Part shown: in pieces, positions 39,037 through 46,409 of the stretch | How the letters are laid out: every line of letters starts with the position of its first letter | Position numbering within the stretch: position 1 is the stretch's first letter | Assembly (NCBI GenBank): GCA_003525905.1 | Contig: DQIA01000018.1 | Location: 9,144 to 73,143 of the forward strand | Length of the DNA stretch: 64,000 nt | From: Clostridiales bacterium | Lineage (GTDB): Bacteria; Bacillota; Clostridia; Oscillospirales; Oscillospiraceae | Reading direction: 5' to 3' | The notes under the pieces: generated by a model | The model's database searches: none | What the model was told of the DNA's origin: nothing | What the model saw: only the letters and a program-made list of their open reading frames with translations | Program-made: the position numbers and the translations under genes

Positions 39037-39132
39037 GGCTTTATGGCAGCTTCTTTTTTCATATTTCCTATTGAAAAAGTGCGAAAAATGGGATAAACTA
39101 TTTTCAGCTATTTTCACGGAGGTGAATCAAAC

Positions 39133-39345
39133 ATGATCGAAATTAAGCGCGACACCATCATCGGTGACATTCTGGACGTTGCGCCGCAGACCGCGCCGAT
39201 CTTCCTGTCGATCGGCATGCACTGCCTGGGCTGCCCCAGCTCCCGCGGTGAGACGGTGGAAGAGGCCTGCATGGTCCACGGGATCGACGTGGAGAAGCTG
39301 CTGGCTCTCGTGAACGAAGAGGCCAACAAGCCCGTCAAGGAATAA
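39133..39345 (+). CDS. DUF1858-domain small protein
   Basis: A 70-residue cytoplasmic protein made of a single DUF1858 domain (IGDILDVAPQTAPIFLSIGMHCLGCPSS). The Cys pair in HCLGCP is conserved in the family, which is often fused to hybrid-cluster or other redox proteins, so metal or redox sensing is possible. It is preceded by GGAGG and followed by a hairpin. No direct function is known. Confidence 0.85.
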   Translation: MIEIKRDTIIGDILDVAPQTAPIFLSIGMHCLGCPSSRGETVEEACMVHGIDVEKLLALVNEEANKPVKE

Positions 39346-39351
39346 GAAAAG

Positions 39352-39378
39352 GACGCATACGGGTCTTCCGTATGCGTC
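39352..39378 (+). terminator. Terminator of the DUF1858 gene
   Basis: A perfect 11-bp stem, GACGCATACGG and CCGTATGCGTC, with a five-base loop and TTATT after it, starts seven bases beyond the stop codon. Confidence 0.75.
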
Positions 39379-39406
39379 TTATTCGCTCAGCGAAAGGAGG
39401 GCGGCG

Positions 39407-40120
39407 GTGGAAAAGGAATTACAGCTTCAGCCGCGGCTGCAATGCATCGCAAGCCTTGTGCCGCAGGGCGCGAGACTGGCCGACGTCGGCACCGACCACG
39501 GCTATCTTCCCGTGTGGCTCTTGCAGCACGGGCGCATTGAAAGCGCCATTGCGTCTGACATCAACGCGCTGCCGCTTGACCACGCGCGCGCGACGGCGCG
39601 AGAATACGGCGTGACGGAGCGCATGGATTTTCGCCTCTGCCCGGGCCTTGCGAAGGTCAAGGCAGAGGAGTGCGACGCCATCGCTATCGCCGGCATGGGC
39701 GGCGAGACGATCCTCGGTATTCTCGAGGCCGCGCCCTGGACGCACGAGGGTGTGCACACGCTCATTTTGCAGCCGCAGACAAAGGTCGACCTTCTGCGTT
39801 GCTGGCTCTGCGGGCACGGCTACCGCTTTTTGAGCGAGACGCTCGTGCGCGACAAGGAGCAGCTTTACGTCGTCTTCCGCGTGACCGCGGGAACGGGGCA
39901 GGAGCTGAGCGAAGCGGACGCGCTGACAGGCTTATTGCTGCGGTCCGACCCGCTGTACGGCGAATACCTGTCGCAGCATCTTATAAAGCTCAATCGGGCG
40001 AGAGACGGCCTCGCCGTCTCGTCGCTCGCAGATAAGGAGGCGCGTATCGCGCATCTTGAAAATCTCATCGAAGAGATCGAGAGAAGAAAAGGGGAGTGGG
40101 AACATGGCAACGGTACATGA
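39407..40120 (+). CDS. trmK: tRNA (adenine-22-N1)-methyltransferase TrmK
   Basis: A 237-residue SAM-dependent methyltransferase of the TrmK/YqfN family. The N-terminal Rossmann domain shows ADVGTDHGYLP near residue 26 (SAM loop), SDIN near 50 and the GMGGETI catalytic-side motif near 93. The C-terminal part is a coiled-coil hairpin. The start is a GTG with AAAGGAGG upstream. The last 17 bases overlap the following Nif3-like gene, the usual trmK-nif3 pair in Firmicutes. Confidence 0.9.
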   Translation: MEKELQLQPRLQCIASLVPQGARLADVGTDHGYLPVWLLQHGRIESAIASDINALPLDHARATAREYGVTERMDFRLCPGLAKVKAEECDAIAIAGMGGETILGILEAAPWTHEGVHTLILQPQTKVDLLRCWLCGHGYRFLSETLVRDKEQLYVVFRVTAGTGQELSEADALTGLLLRSDPLYGEYLSQHLIKLNRARDGLAVSSLADKEARIAHLENLIEEIERRKGEWEHGNGT

Positions 40121-40883
40121 GATCGAACAGAGGCTTTTTTCCTGGGCGCCGCGCGAGAGCGCGATGGACTGGGACAATGTCGGCCACCTCGTGGGCGATC
40201 CCAAACAGGAGGTCGAGCGCATTTTAGTCGCGCTCGATATCACCGAGCGCGTGGTGCAGGAGGCCATCGACTGCGGCGCGCAGCTCATCGTGTCCCACCA
40301 TTCGGTGATGAACGTGCGCTGGCACGAGCGCGAGATGCAGACCCTTCGGCCCGACACGCGCCTCGGCGGCGTTTTGACCACACTCGTCAAAAACGACATT
40401 TCCGCCATCTGCATGCACACGAATCTGGATGCTGCGGACGGCGGCGTGAACGACTGTCTGGCGAAAAAACTGGGCCTTAACGATGTTTTTTTGCTCAACG
40501 ACGAAAAAATCGGGCGTATTGGCACACTTTCCTGCGAAAAAGGGCTTGAAGAGTTCCTGCGGGATGTGATAGAATTACTCGGCTGCGGCGGCTTGCGCTA
40601 TTGCCGCGGCAGCGGGCGGGTGCACCGCGTAGCCGTCGGCGGCGGCGCGTGCGGCGAATACATCCCGCAGGCCATTGCGCAGGGCTGCGATACGTTCGTG
40701 ACGAGCGATCTGCGCTACAACGATTTTCTGGATACGCGGGGACTCAACCTGATCGACGCAGGGCATTTTCCGACGGAGAACGTCGTCTGCCCGGCGGTCA
40801 AGACGTATTTGGAGGAGCATTTCCCCGAGGTGAAAACCGTAATATCGACGTCGCACAGAGACGTCATTCAATACTATCTGTAA
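40104..40883 (+). CDS. Nif3-like dinuclear metal-centre protein
   Basis: A 259-residue protein of the NIF3/YbgI/DUF34 family. It contains the metal-binding residues LIVSHHSVM near residue 62 and HTNLDAADGG near 104, and Asp and Glu residues near the end, consistent with a two-metal site. Some members have GTP cyclohydrolase I type 2-like annotation, which is not well supported. AGGGGAG precedes the ATG at 40104. It overlaps trmK by 17 bases and is probably co-expressed with yebC. Confidence 0.88.
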   Translation: MATVHEIEQRLFSWAPRESAMDWDNVGHLVGDPKQEVERILVALDITERVVQEAIDCGAQLIVSHHSVMNVRWHEREMQTLRPDTRLGGVLTTLVKNDISAICMHTNLDAADGGVNDCLAKKLGLNDVFLLNDEKIGRIGTLSCEKGLEEFLRDVIELLGCGGLRYCRGSGRVHRVAVGGGACGEYIPQAIAQGCDTFVTSDLRYNDFLDTRGLNLIDAGHFPTENVVCPAVKTYLEEHFPEVKTVISTSHRDVIQYYL

Positions 40884-40897
40884 GGAGAGATCACATC

Positions 40898-41632
40898 ATG
40901 TCCGGACATTCCAAGTGGCACAATATTCAAAAGACGAAGGGCGCGGCTGACGCCAAGCGCAGCGCCGCCTTCACCAAGATTGCCAAGGAGATCATCGTCG
41001 CCGTCAAGCAGGGCGGCTCGGGCGATCCGAATAACAACTCCCGCCTCGCGACCGTCATTGCCAAGGCGAAGGCCGCCAACATGCCCAACGACAACATCAA
41101 GCGCACCATCGACAAGGCGCTCGGCTCTGGCAACACCGACAACTACGAGTCCGTCACCTATGAGGGTTACGGCCCCGGCGGCGTGGCCGTCATCGTCGAG
41201 GCACTGACCGACAACCGCCAGCGCACCGCACCGGAGGTCCGCCATTACTTCGATAAGTACGGCAAGGGCATGGGCGCGCAGGGCTGCGTCAGCTGGTCGT
41301 TCGACCGCAAGGGTGTCATCATCATCGACAACGAGAACGGCGACTACGACGAGGATGCCGTCATGATGGATGCGCTCGACGCCGGTGCCGACGATTTCAA
41401 CGCCGAGGATAACGTCTTCGAGATCACGACTGACCCCGACGCGTTCAACGACGTCGTCAAGGCCCTCGAGGAGAAGAACTACGCCTTCGTCAGCGCGGAC
41501 ATCAGCCTTGTCCCGCAGACCTACGTGAAGCTCGAGAGCGACGAGGACATCAAGAACATGGAAAAGCTGCTCGACATGCTCGACGACAACGAGGACGTGC
41601 AAAATACCTACCACAACTGGGACCAGGACTAA
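40898..41632 (+). CDS. yebC: YebC/PmpR-family translation/transcription factor
   Basis: A 244-residue protein of the YebC (TACO1) family. The diagnostic start is MSGHSKWHNIQKTKGAADAK, followed by PNNNSRLATVIAKAKAANMP. Members bind DNA or, in recent work, ribosomes to help translate difficult proline motifs. The true ATG is at 40898 after AAGGAGAG; upstream in-frame sequence belongs to the Nif3-like gene in another frame. It closes the plus-strand run from trmK. Confidence 0.93.
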   Translation: MSGHSKWHNIQKTKGAADAKRSAAFTKIAKEIIVAVKQGGSGDPNNNSRLATVIAKAKAANMPNDNIKRTIDKALGSGNTDNYESVTYEGYGPGGVAVIVEALTDNRQRTAPEVRHYFDKYGKGMGAQGCVSWSFDRKGVIIIDNENGDYDEDAVMMDALDAGADDFNAEDNVFEITTDPDAFNDVVKALEEKNYAFVSADISLVPQTYVKLESDEDIKNMEKLLDMLDDNEDVQNTYHNWDQD

Positions 41633-41745
41633 ACCCCTTGCAAATGCTGACTTTTTCAGCAGTGTGATACCCGCAGTTGTGACATATCTTTGTCCTGCTA
41701 TGGCGTACACGGCGGCTTCTGTTGTGACATACAATTACATTGATC

Positions 41746-41781
41746 AAAAAGAGCTTGAGAAGATATTCTCAAGCTCTTTTT
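41746..41781. terminator. Bidirectional terminator between yebC and the DUF3784 cassette
   Basis: AAAAAGAGCTTGAGAA and TTCTCAAGCTCTTTTT form a long stem with A and T runs on both sides, so it can stop transcripts from either strand. The preceding 41633-41745 is AT-richer than its surroundings and holds nothing else I can identify. Confidence 0.85.
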
Positions 41782-41851
41782 CTATTTCAACTTTCGGTGC
41801 GTGAATGAAGAACTCCCTTGTAAGGGCAGGATCTTATGAAAGGGTGAACGG

Positions 41852-42154
41852 TTAAAAGATACCGTGGTTGTACTTGATTTGTCCATATAGAATGAAAGCT
41901 AAGCCGATCACCAGCGCCGGAAGAACGATATAATCGATGGCATCTGCATTCCAGAATGTGACGAGATAGGATAGCACGAGGGAAACACCAATGACAAGCG
42001 TTCCCGTGCCAACGGCCTTGCCGTATTTGGGAACATCTTCCTCTTTTACTTTCCGACGATTATAGGAATGGATCGTGCTGATATTTCCTTTTATATTTAC
42101 GGTGCCAAGGGTTGACAGGAATATGCCCAATATCAGAAGCAATAAATGATCCAT
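41852..42154 (-). CDS. DUF3784-like small membrane protein
   Basis: A 100-residue protein with three predicted membrane helices (about 3-20, 48-65 and 73-92). The segment between the first two (TIHSYNRRKVKEEDVPKYGKAVG) resembles DUF3784 proteins. The ATG at 42154 is chosen because AGGGAGG lies just upstream. It is third in the DUF6442-XRE-DUF3784 cassette. The region is AT-richer than its neighbours, so it may have been acquired. Function unknown. Confidence 0.7.
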   Translation of the reverse strand: MDHLLLLILGIFLSTLGTVNIKGNISTIHSYNRRKVKEEDVPKYGKAVGTGTLVIGVSLVLSYLVTFWNADAIDYIVLPALVIGLAFILYGQIKYNHGIF

Positions 42155-42164
42155 CGTGACCTCC

Positions 42165-42371
42165 CTAAAAATAAAATAATTCTTCAAATTTCTTGTCCAA
42201 AGCGATGCAGAGAATGAGAGCCAACTTGGCAGTTGGGTTAAATTGTCCGGTCTCGATCGAACTGATCGTGTTTCGTGAAACGCCTACCATTTCTGCAAGC
42301 TGCGACTGCGAGAGCTTTTTTTCAAACCGCGCCTCTTTCAATCTGTTCCGCAATTTTAACTCATCGTTCAT
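42165..42371 (-). CDS. XRE-family transcriptional regulator (small HTH)
   Basis: A 68-residue helix-turn-helix protein of the Xre/YozG type, consisting of little more than the DNA-binding domain (LSQSQLAEMVGVSRNTISSIETG). It overlaps the upstream gene by four bases. A pair of near-identical 18-base direct repeats at its operon promoter (42711-42758) is the obvious candidate operator, suggesting autoregulation. Such small regulators often accompany membrane proteins like those on either side. Confidence 0.9.
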   Translation of the reverse strand: MNDELKLRNRLKEARFEKKLSQSQLAEMVGVSRNTISSIETGQFNPTAKLALILCIALDKKFEELFYF

Positions 42372-42697
42372 CCCTTTGCCTCAATAAGCCGCAAAACAAA
42401 AAAGACGAAGCAGAGGATGAACATTGCGAAATACAAGACAGTGATCGTTAAGTCTGTTTTCCGTTTTGCTTTGACAAATCTTACCAGATAATGCGTACCA
42501 AGAATGCTGAAGTAGATGATCCATGGGCTGAAAAGCATCGTGTTAGCAGCCCAAACAAATAGAACCGAGACGAAGCAGCACGTGCCGGCTCCGATGCGGC
42601 TGGCAATGCTGCCGGCTTGCGCGGACATTTCTGCCTCTGCCAGGTCTCTGTTTTTGTTTTCTCTGCGGCTGATCGCCAAGATATCTTCTTTTTCCAT
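42368..42697 (-). CDS. DUF6442-like small membrane protein
   Basis: A 109-residue protein. The N-terminal MEKEDILAISRRENKNRD motif fits the DUF6442 family, and three to four hydrophobic helices follow (about 34-55, 58-72 and 80-100). The ATG at 42697 follows GTGAGG. It is the first gene of the three-gene cassette. The biochemical role is unknown. Confidence 0.72.
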   Translation of the reverse strand: MEKEDILAISRRENKNRDLAEAEMSAQAGSIASRIGAGTCCFVSVLFVWAANTMLFSPWIIYFSILGTHYLVRFVKAKRKTDLTITVLYFAMFILCFVFFVLRLIEAKG

Positions 42698-42710
42698 AGG
42701 GTACCTCACT

Positions 42711-42758
42711 GCCAAGTTTTCTTGTCAAGATTATAAATGCGCCAAGTTTTCCTGTCAA
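42711..42758 (-). promoter_or_regulatory. Promoter with two direct-repeat operators for the XRE cassette
   Basis: On the minus strand TTGACA (42753-42758) and TATAAT (42730-42735) are perfect boxes 17 bases apart. The 18-base sequence TTGACARGAAAACTTGGC occurs twice, at 42741-42758 (starting at the -35 box) and 42711-42728 (just after the -10 box). The offset is exactly 30 bases, about three helical turns. This is the layout of a repressor-controlled promoter. Confidence 0.85.
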
Positions 42759-42924
42759 TATATTCTGCTGAGATTCTTGCTGCTGACGCACTGAAAGTCC
42801 TGAATTTGACGTATTGGAGGCGTCCGCCTGTATGGACGTTGTACGTTCGAAAAGGCGAAATGGCCGACATTCGGCATTGACTCAACTTATATGGATATGC
42901 TATAAAAATATATAAATATTCCAC

Positions 42925-42953
42925 TTGAAATTGTCACCGTTGTTTGGTATTAT
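42925..42953 (+). promoter_or_regulatory. Promoter of the ECF transporter gene
   Basis: TTGAAA (42925-42930) and TATTAT (42948-42953) are separated by 17 bases. A second possible promoter, TTGACT with TATAAA, lies about 40 bases upstream. Transcripts would carry a leader of at least 125 bases. Confidence 0.6.
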
Positions 42954-42959
42954 ATCTCG

Positions 42960-43080
42960 GCACGTCGGACGTCCGGTTTCGGCAGAAAAACAAGGTGCGC
43001 TGCGAGGAGGAGCTTTTTCCGCGGCGCGCTCCTGCTGTAACACCTGTGTAGCCCCTTGCACGGACGGCCGGGTGAAAGGA
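42960..43080 (+). promoter_or_regulatory. Structured leader before the ECF transporter gene, class unknown
   Basis: The leader is GC-rich in an AT-rich setting. It includes GGACGTCCGG near 42968, GGTGCGCTGCGAGGAGGAGC near 42992 with later GCGGCGCGCTCC able to pair with it, and a final CGGCCGGGTG before the ribosome site AAAGGAG. ECF substrate-binding genes are frequent riboswitch targets, but I cannot match this to a known aptamer. Confidence 0.35.
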
Positions 43081-43087
43081 GAAACAT

Positions 43088-43669
43088 ATGAGTAAGAACA
43101 ACAACACGCAGAAGATCGTTGGTCTCGGTCTGTTCACCGCTATTGTGATCGTTCTGCAGCTGATGGGCAGCTTTATCCGGTTTGGCACGTTCAGCATTTC
43201 GCTGGTGCTGGTGCCGGTCGTCATCGGTGCGGCGCTCTACGGTGCGGGCGCTGGCGCATGGCTCGGCTTTGTGTTCGGCGTGGTCGTGCTGCTCAGCGGC
43301 GACGCGGCGGCGTTCCTCGGTGTCAACGCGCTCGGCACGATCCTGACGGTGCTCGTCAAGGGCGCGCTGGCGGGCCTTCTCTCCGGCCTTGTCTACAAGG
43401 CGCTTGAGAACAAGAACCGCACGCTTGCCGTGGCGGTGGCCGCTGTGGTCTGCCCGGTGGTCAATACCGGCGTGTTCCTGATCGGCTGCCTGCTCTTCTT
43501 TATGGAGACCATCGGCGGCTGGGCGGATGCGATGGGCTTTGGCGCAAACGTCGGCCAGTATATGATCGTTGGCCTTGTCGGCGCGAATTTTATCTTTGAG
43601 CTCCTCTTCAACGTGGTGCTGAGCCCTGTGGTCGTGCGTCTCATCCGCATCGGCAAGAAGGAAGTTTGA
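43088..43669 (+). CDS. ECF transporter S component (vitamin-type)
   Basis: A 193-residue membrane protein with five to six helices, the substrate-binding subunit of an energy-coupling-factor importer. It starts VGLGLFTAIVIVLQ, carries the ISLVLVPVVIGAALYGAGAGAWLGFVFG helices typical of the family, and keeps Ala/Gly-rich helix faces that contact EcfT. The substrate is unclear; pantothenate-, folate- and queuosine-type subunits are all possible. The shared EcfAAT module must be elsewhere. AAAGGAG precedes the ATG. Confidence 0.82.
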   Translation: MSKNNNTQKIVGLGLFTAIVIVLQLMGSFIRFGTFSISLVLVPVVIGAALYGAGAGAWLGFVFGVVVLLSGDAAAFLGVNALGTILTVLVKGALAGLLSGLVYKALENKNRTLAVAVAAVVCPVVNTGVFLIGCLLFFMETIGGWADAMGFGANVGQYMIVGLVGANFIFELLFNVVLSPVVVRLIRIGKKEV

Positions 43670-43685
43670 TTCATAAAAAAGAAAA

Positions 43686-43710
43686 GCGGCGGGAGCTCTC
43701 GCCGCTTTTT
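43686..43710 (+). terminator. Terminator of the ECF transporter gene
   Basis: GCGGCGGGAGCTCTCGCCGC folds on itself and is followed by five T residues, 17 bases after the stop codon. Confidence 0.85.
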
Positions 43711-43743
43711 CTGCATTTTGGACAGTTTATGTCAGAAAAACGG

Positions 43744-43770
43744 GAGGGACGGCGATTTCCGCCGTCCCTC
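43744..43770 (-). terminator. Terminator of rnpB
   Basis: On the minus strand GAGGGACGGCG and CGCCGTCCCTC form a perfect stem around a short loop, followed by CCGTTTTT. It lies just after the 3' end of the RNase P RNA. Confidence 0.85.
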
Positions 43771-43782
43771 TCATATTTTGCG

Positions 43783-44133
43783 CGAGCATGACTGTAAGCC
43801 GGGTTCTGTATTTGACAGTCATCTATCTACGCGCCGCGTTGCCGCGGTACTCCAGCCACCCCGGGAGCGGTCGGGCCAACCTATTGCTCCCATACCGGTG
43901 TTGCTCCGGATAGAGTTTACAGCATCGGACACTCTCGAGCCGACGGGTGCGCTCTTACCGCACCTTTCCATCCTTACCTGAGATACTTGCATACCTCGGG
44001 CGGTCTATTTCTGTTGCACTTTTCCTCAGATCGCTCTGGGCGGGCGTTACCCGTTATCCTTGCCCTGTGGAGCCCGGACTTTCCTCACAGCGGGCCTTTC
44101 GGCCTCGCCGCGCGACTGTCTGTCATACTCGCA
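43783..44133 (-). ncRNA. rnpB: RNase P RNA (class A)
   Basis: The catalytic RNA of ribonuclease P, about 350 nucleotides, which matures tRNA 5' ends. The diagnostic GAGGAAAGTCCGGGCTCC block lies near 44070-44085 and the downstream AGACCGCC/GGTAAGGATGGAAAGGTG block near 43965-44010. The 5' end GCGAGTATGAC pairs with the 3' end GTCATGCTCGC, closing helix P1. AACCCGGCTTACAG near the 3' end contains the sequence that partners with the conserved 5' region. It has its own promoter and terminator. Confidence 0.95.
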
Positions 44134-44138
44134 CAACT

Positions 44139-44167
44139 ATTTTAGCCCATGGCGCGGGGCTTGTCAA
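44139..44167 (-). promoter_or_regulatory. Promoter of rnpB
   Basis: On the minus strand TTGACA (44162-44167) and TAAAAT (44139-44144) are separated by 17 bases. The start falls at about 44132, the first base of the RNA. A divergent promoter for murD (TTGCCG, 16 bases, TATAAT) lies between here and 44249. Confidence 0.8.
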
Positions 44168-44248
44168 CGGAAAATGCATTGCTATTTTGCCGTTCCTGCG
44201 CTATACTATATAATGAATTTGTATGTGCAGACGAAAGGATGAACGTCT

Positions 44249-45631
44249 ATGACAATACAGGAATATCTATCCTCCCTGCGGGGAAAAACAGCGGCAGTGC
44301 TCGGCATCGGCGTGAGCAACACGCCGCTTATCGAGCTTTTGTGCCGAAACGGTGTGCAGGTCATCGCCTGCGACAAAAAGAGCCGCGAAGACCTCGGCGA
44401 GCGCGCGAAGCAGCTGGAAGCGCTGGGCGCGCACTTGCAGCTTGGCGAAGGCTACCTCGATGATCTGCGCGCGGACGTCGTTTTTCGCACGCCGGGCCTG
44501 CGGCCGGACGTTCCGGCGCTGCTCGAGGCGAAAGCGCGCGGCAGCATCGTGACGTCGGAGATGGAGATCTTTTTCGAGGTCTGCCCATGTACGATCATCG
44601 GCGTGACGGGCAGCGACGGCAAGACCACCACGACGAGCATCATCGCCGAAATGCTGCGCGCGGCTGGGAAGACCGTGTATCTCGGCGGCAACATCGGCCA
44701 CCCGCTGCTGTGCGACGCGGAGAAGATGCAGCCTGAAGACTTCGCGGTCGTCGAGCTCTCGTCGTTCCAGCTGCTTGATATGAAGCGCTCGCCGCACATC
44801 GCGGTGATGACGAACCTTGCGCCGAACCATCTGGATGTGCACAAGGATATGGACGAGTACATCGCGGCGAAGGAGAATATCTATCTCCATCAGCACGAGG
44901 GCGACATCGCTATTTTCAACGAAGACAACGACATCACGCGCTCTCTTTCGAAAAAGGCATCCGCGCGGACGCGGCTCTTCAGCCGCCGCGAAGAGGTCGC
45001 GGACGGCGCATTCCTTCGCGGAGATACCATCGTCCTGCGCCATGACGGATGCGAGGAAGCGGTCATGCAGATCTCTGACATCCGTCTGCCGGGGATGCAC
45101 AATGTCGAAAACTACCTCGCCGCCGTGACGGCGCTCGACGGTTTGGTGCCCTACGAGGTCATGCGCGAGACTGCGCGTACCTTTGTCGGCGTCGAGCACC
45201 GCATCGAGCCGGTGCGGACGATCCGCGGCGTGCAGTGGTACAACGATTCCATCGCGTCGAGCCCGACGCGTACCATCGCGGGGCTCAACGCGTTCAACGA
45301 AAAGGTCATTCTGCTCGCGGGCGGATATGACAAGCATATTCCCTTTGCACCCCTTGCACCCGAGGTGGTAAAGCACGTCAAGCTGCTTATTTTGTGCGGC
45401 GCGACAGCGGACGCCATCGAAAAGGCCGTGCGCGAGTGCCCAGGCTATCACGGCAGCCCCGAGATCGTGCGCTGCGAGAGTCTGGAGGACTGCGTAAAAA
45501 CCGCCTACGAGCGCGCAGTGCGCGGCGACATCGTGACGCTTTCGCCCGCATGCGCGGCGTTCGACCAGTTCGCGAACTTCATGGAGCGCGGCAAGGCGTT
45601 CAAGAAGCTCGTCATGGCGCTGGGCGAATAG
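44249..45631 (+). CDS. murD: UDP-N-acetylmuramoyl-L-alanine-D-glutamate ligase
   Basis: A 460-residue cytoplasmic peptidoglycan enzyme that adds D-glutamate to UDP-MurNAc-L-alanine using ATP. The N-terminal Rossmann domain (GIGVSNTPLI) is followed by the ATP site GVTGSDGKTTT near residue 117, then NLAPNHLDVH near 189 and YNDSIASSPTRT near 333, all Mur-ligase marks. It stands alone from other division-cell-wall genes, separated from rnpB by a divergent promoter region. AAAGGATG precedes the ATG. Confidence 0.93.
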   Translation: MTIQEYLSSLRGKTAAVLGIGVSNTPLIELLCRNGVQVIACDKKSREDLGERAKQLEALGAHLQLGEGYLDDLRADVVFRTPGLRPDVPALLEAKARGSIVTSEMEIFFEVCPCTIIGVTGSDGKTTTTSIIAEMLRAAGKTVYLGGNIGHPLLCDAEKMQPEDFAVVELSSFQLLDMKRSPHIAVMTNLAPNHLDVHKDMDEYIAAKENIYLHQHEGDIAIFNEDNDITRSLSKKASARTRLFSRREEVADGAFLRGDTIVLRHDGCEEAVMQISDIRLPGMHNVENYLAAVTALDGLVPYEVMRETARTFVGVEHRIEPVRTIRGVQWYNDSIASSPTRTIAGLNAFNEKVILLAGGYDKHIPFAPLAPEVVKHVKLLILCGATADAIEKAVRECPGYHGSPEIVRCESLEDCVKTAYERAVRGDIVTLSPACAAFDQFANFMERGKAFKKLVMALGE

Positions 45632-45679
45632 GGAAAAGCCCGCGCGGCATAGGCTTCACTGGAATCGGGGTGAGGCTCT

Positions 45680-46372
45680 GTGCCGAAATGGAGACACAGG
45701 AGACTTTCAGGAAAGAAGCGGGCGCTGCTGCTTGTGCTGTTTTTGCTTGCGGCGCTGCTGGCGCTCACCATCGTGGCAATGACGCACCTAAAACCCGTGC
45801 TCACGTCTCTCGCAACGGCGCGCGTGTCAAATACGGTCAACGGCATCGTGACCGCCGCCGTGAACGAGACGATCTACAGCGGCGGTGTGGACTACGACCA
45901 GCTCATCTCCTTTGAAAAGGACAACGAGGGAAAGATCACGGCGGTCAAGAGCAACATGGCGGAGTTCAACCGTTTGCAGTCCGCCATCATCGACGAGGTA
46001 CTCGAAAAGCTCTCCGAGGTGACGACGAAGGAACTCTCCGTGCCGGTCGGCACGCTGCTCGGCTCGCCGTTTTTGGCGGGGCGCGGGCCGCTGATCCGCG
46101 TGCGGATGCAGTCGGTCGGCTCGTCGAGCGCGCATTTTGAAAATGCGTTCACGTCGGCGGGCATCAACCAGACGAAGCACCAGATTTACCTTGTGGTGGA
46201 CGTGTACGTCAGCATTCTGCTGCCGGGCTTTTCCACAACGACAAAATTCAGCAACACCTATTCCGTGGCGGAGACCGTTATCGTCGGCTCCGTGCCGGAC
46301 AATTACACCTATTTCAGCAATGGCGAGGACATGGAGCAGAACGCGGAAGATTACATCATGAACAACGGCTGA
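45680..46372 (+). CDS. yunB: Sporulation protein YunB
   Basis: A 230-residue protein of the YunB family, which is sigma-E dependent in Bacillus and linked to efficient sporulation. A basic N-terminus and one membrane helix (about 14-34) precede an extracytoplasmic domain with NTVNGIVTAAVNETI and the conserved PVGTLLGSPFLAGRGP segment near 120. The start is a GTG after GGGGTGAGG. It follows murD by 48 bases. Confidence 0.88.
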   Translation: MPKWRHRRLSGKKRALLLVLFLLAALLALTIVAMTHLKPVLTSLATARVSNTVNGIVTAAVNETIYSGGVDYDQLISFEKDNEGKITAVKSNMAEFNRLQSAIIDEVLEKLSEVTTKELSVPVGTLLGSPFLAGRGPLIRVRMQSVGSSSAHFENAFTSAGINQTKHQIYLVVDVYVSILLPGFSTTTKFSNTYSVAETVIVGSVPDNYTYFSNGEDMEQNAEDYIMNNG

Positions 46373-46409
46373 CTGCCTTTTGCGCACCGCCGGAGAGAGG
46401 GAACGCACT

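Noticed and set aside
43718..44213. Short plus-strand frames within 43718-44213
   Set aside because: The region is RNase P RNA on the minus strand with its own promoter and terminator.
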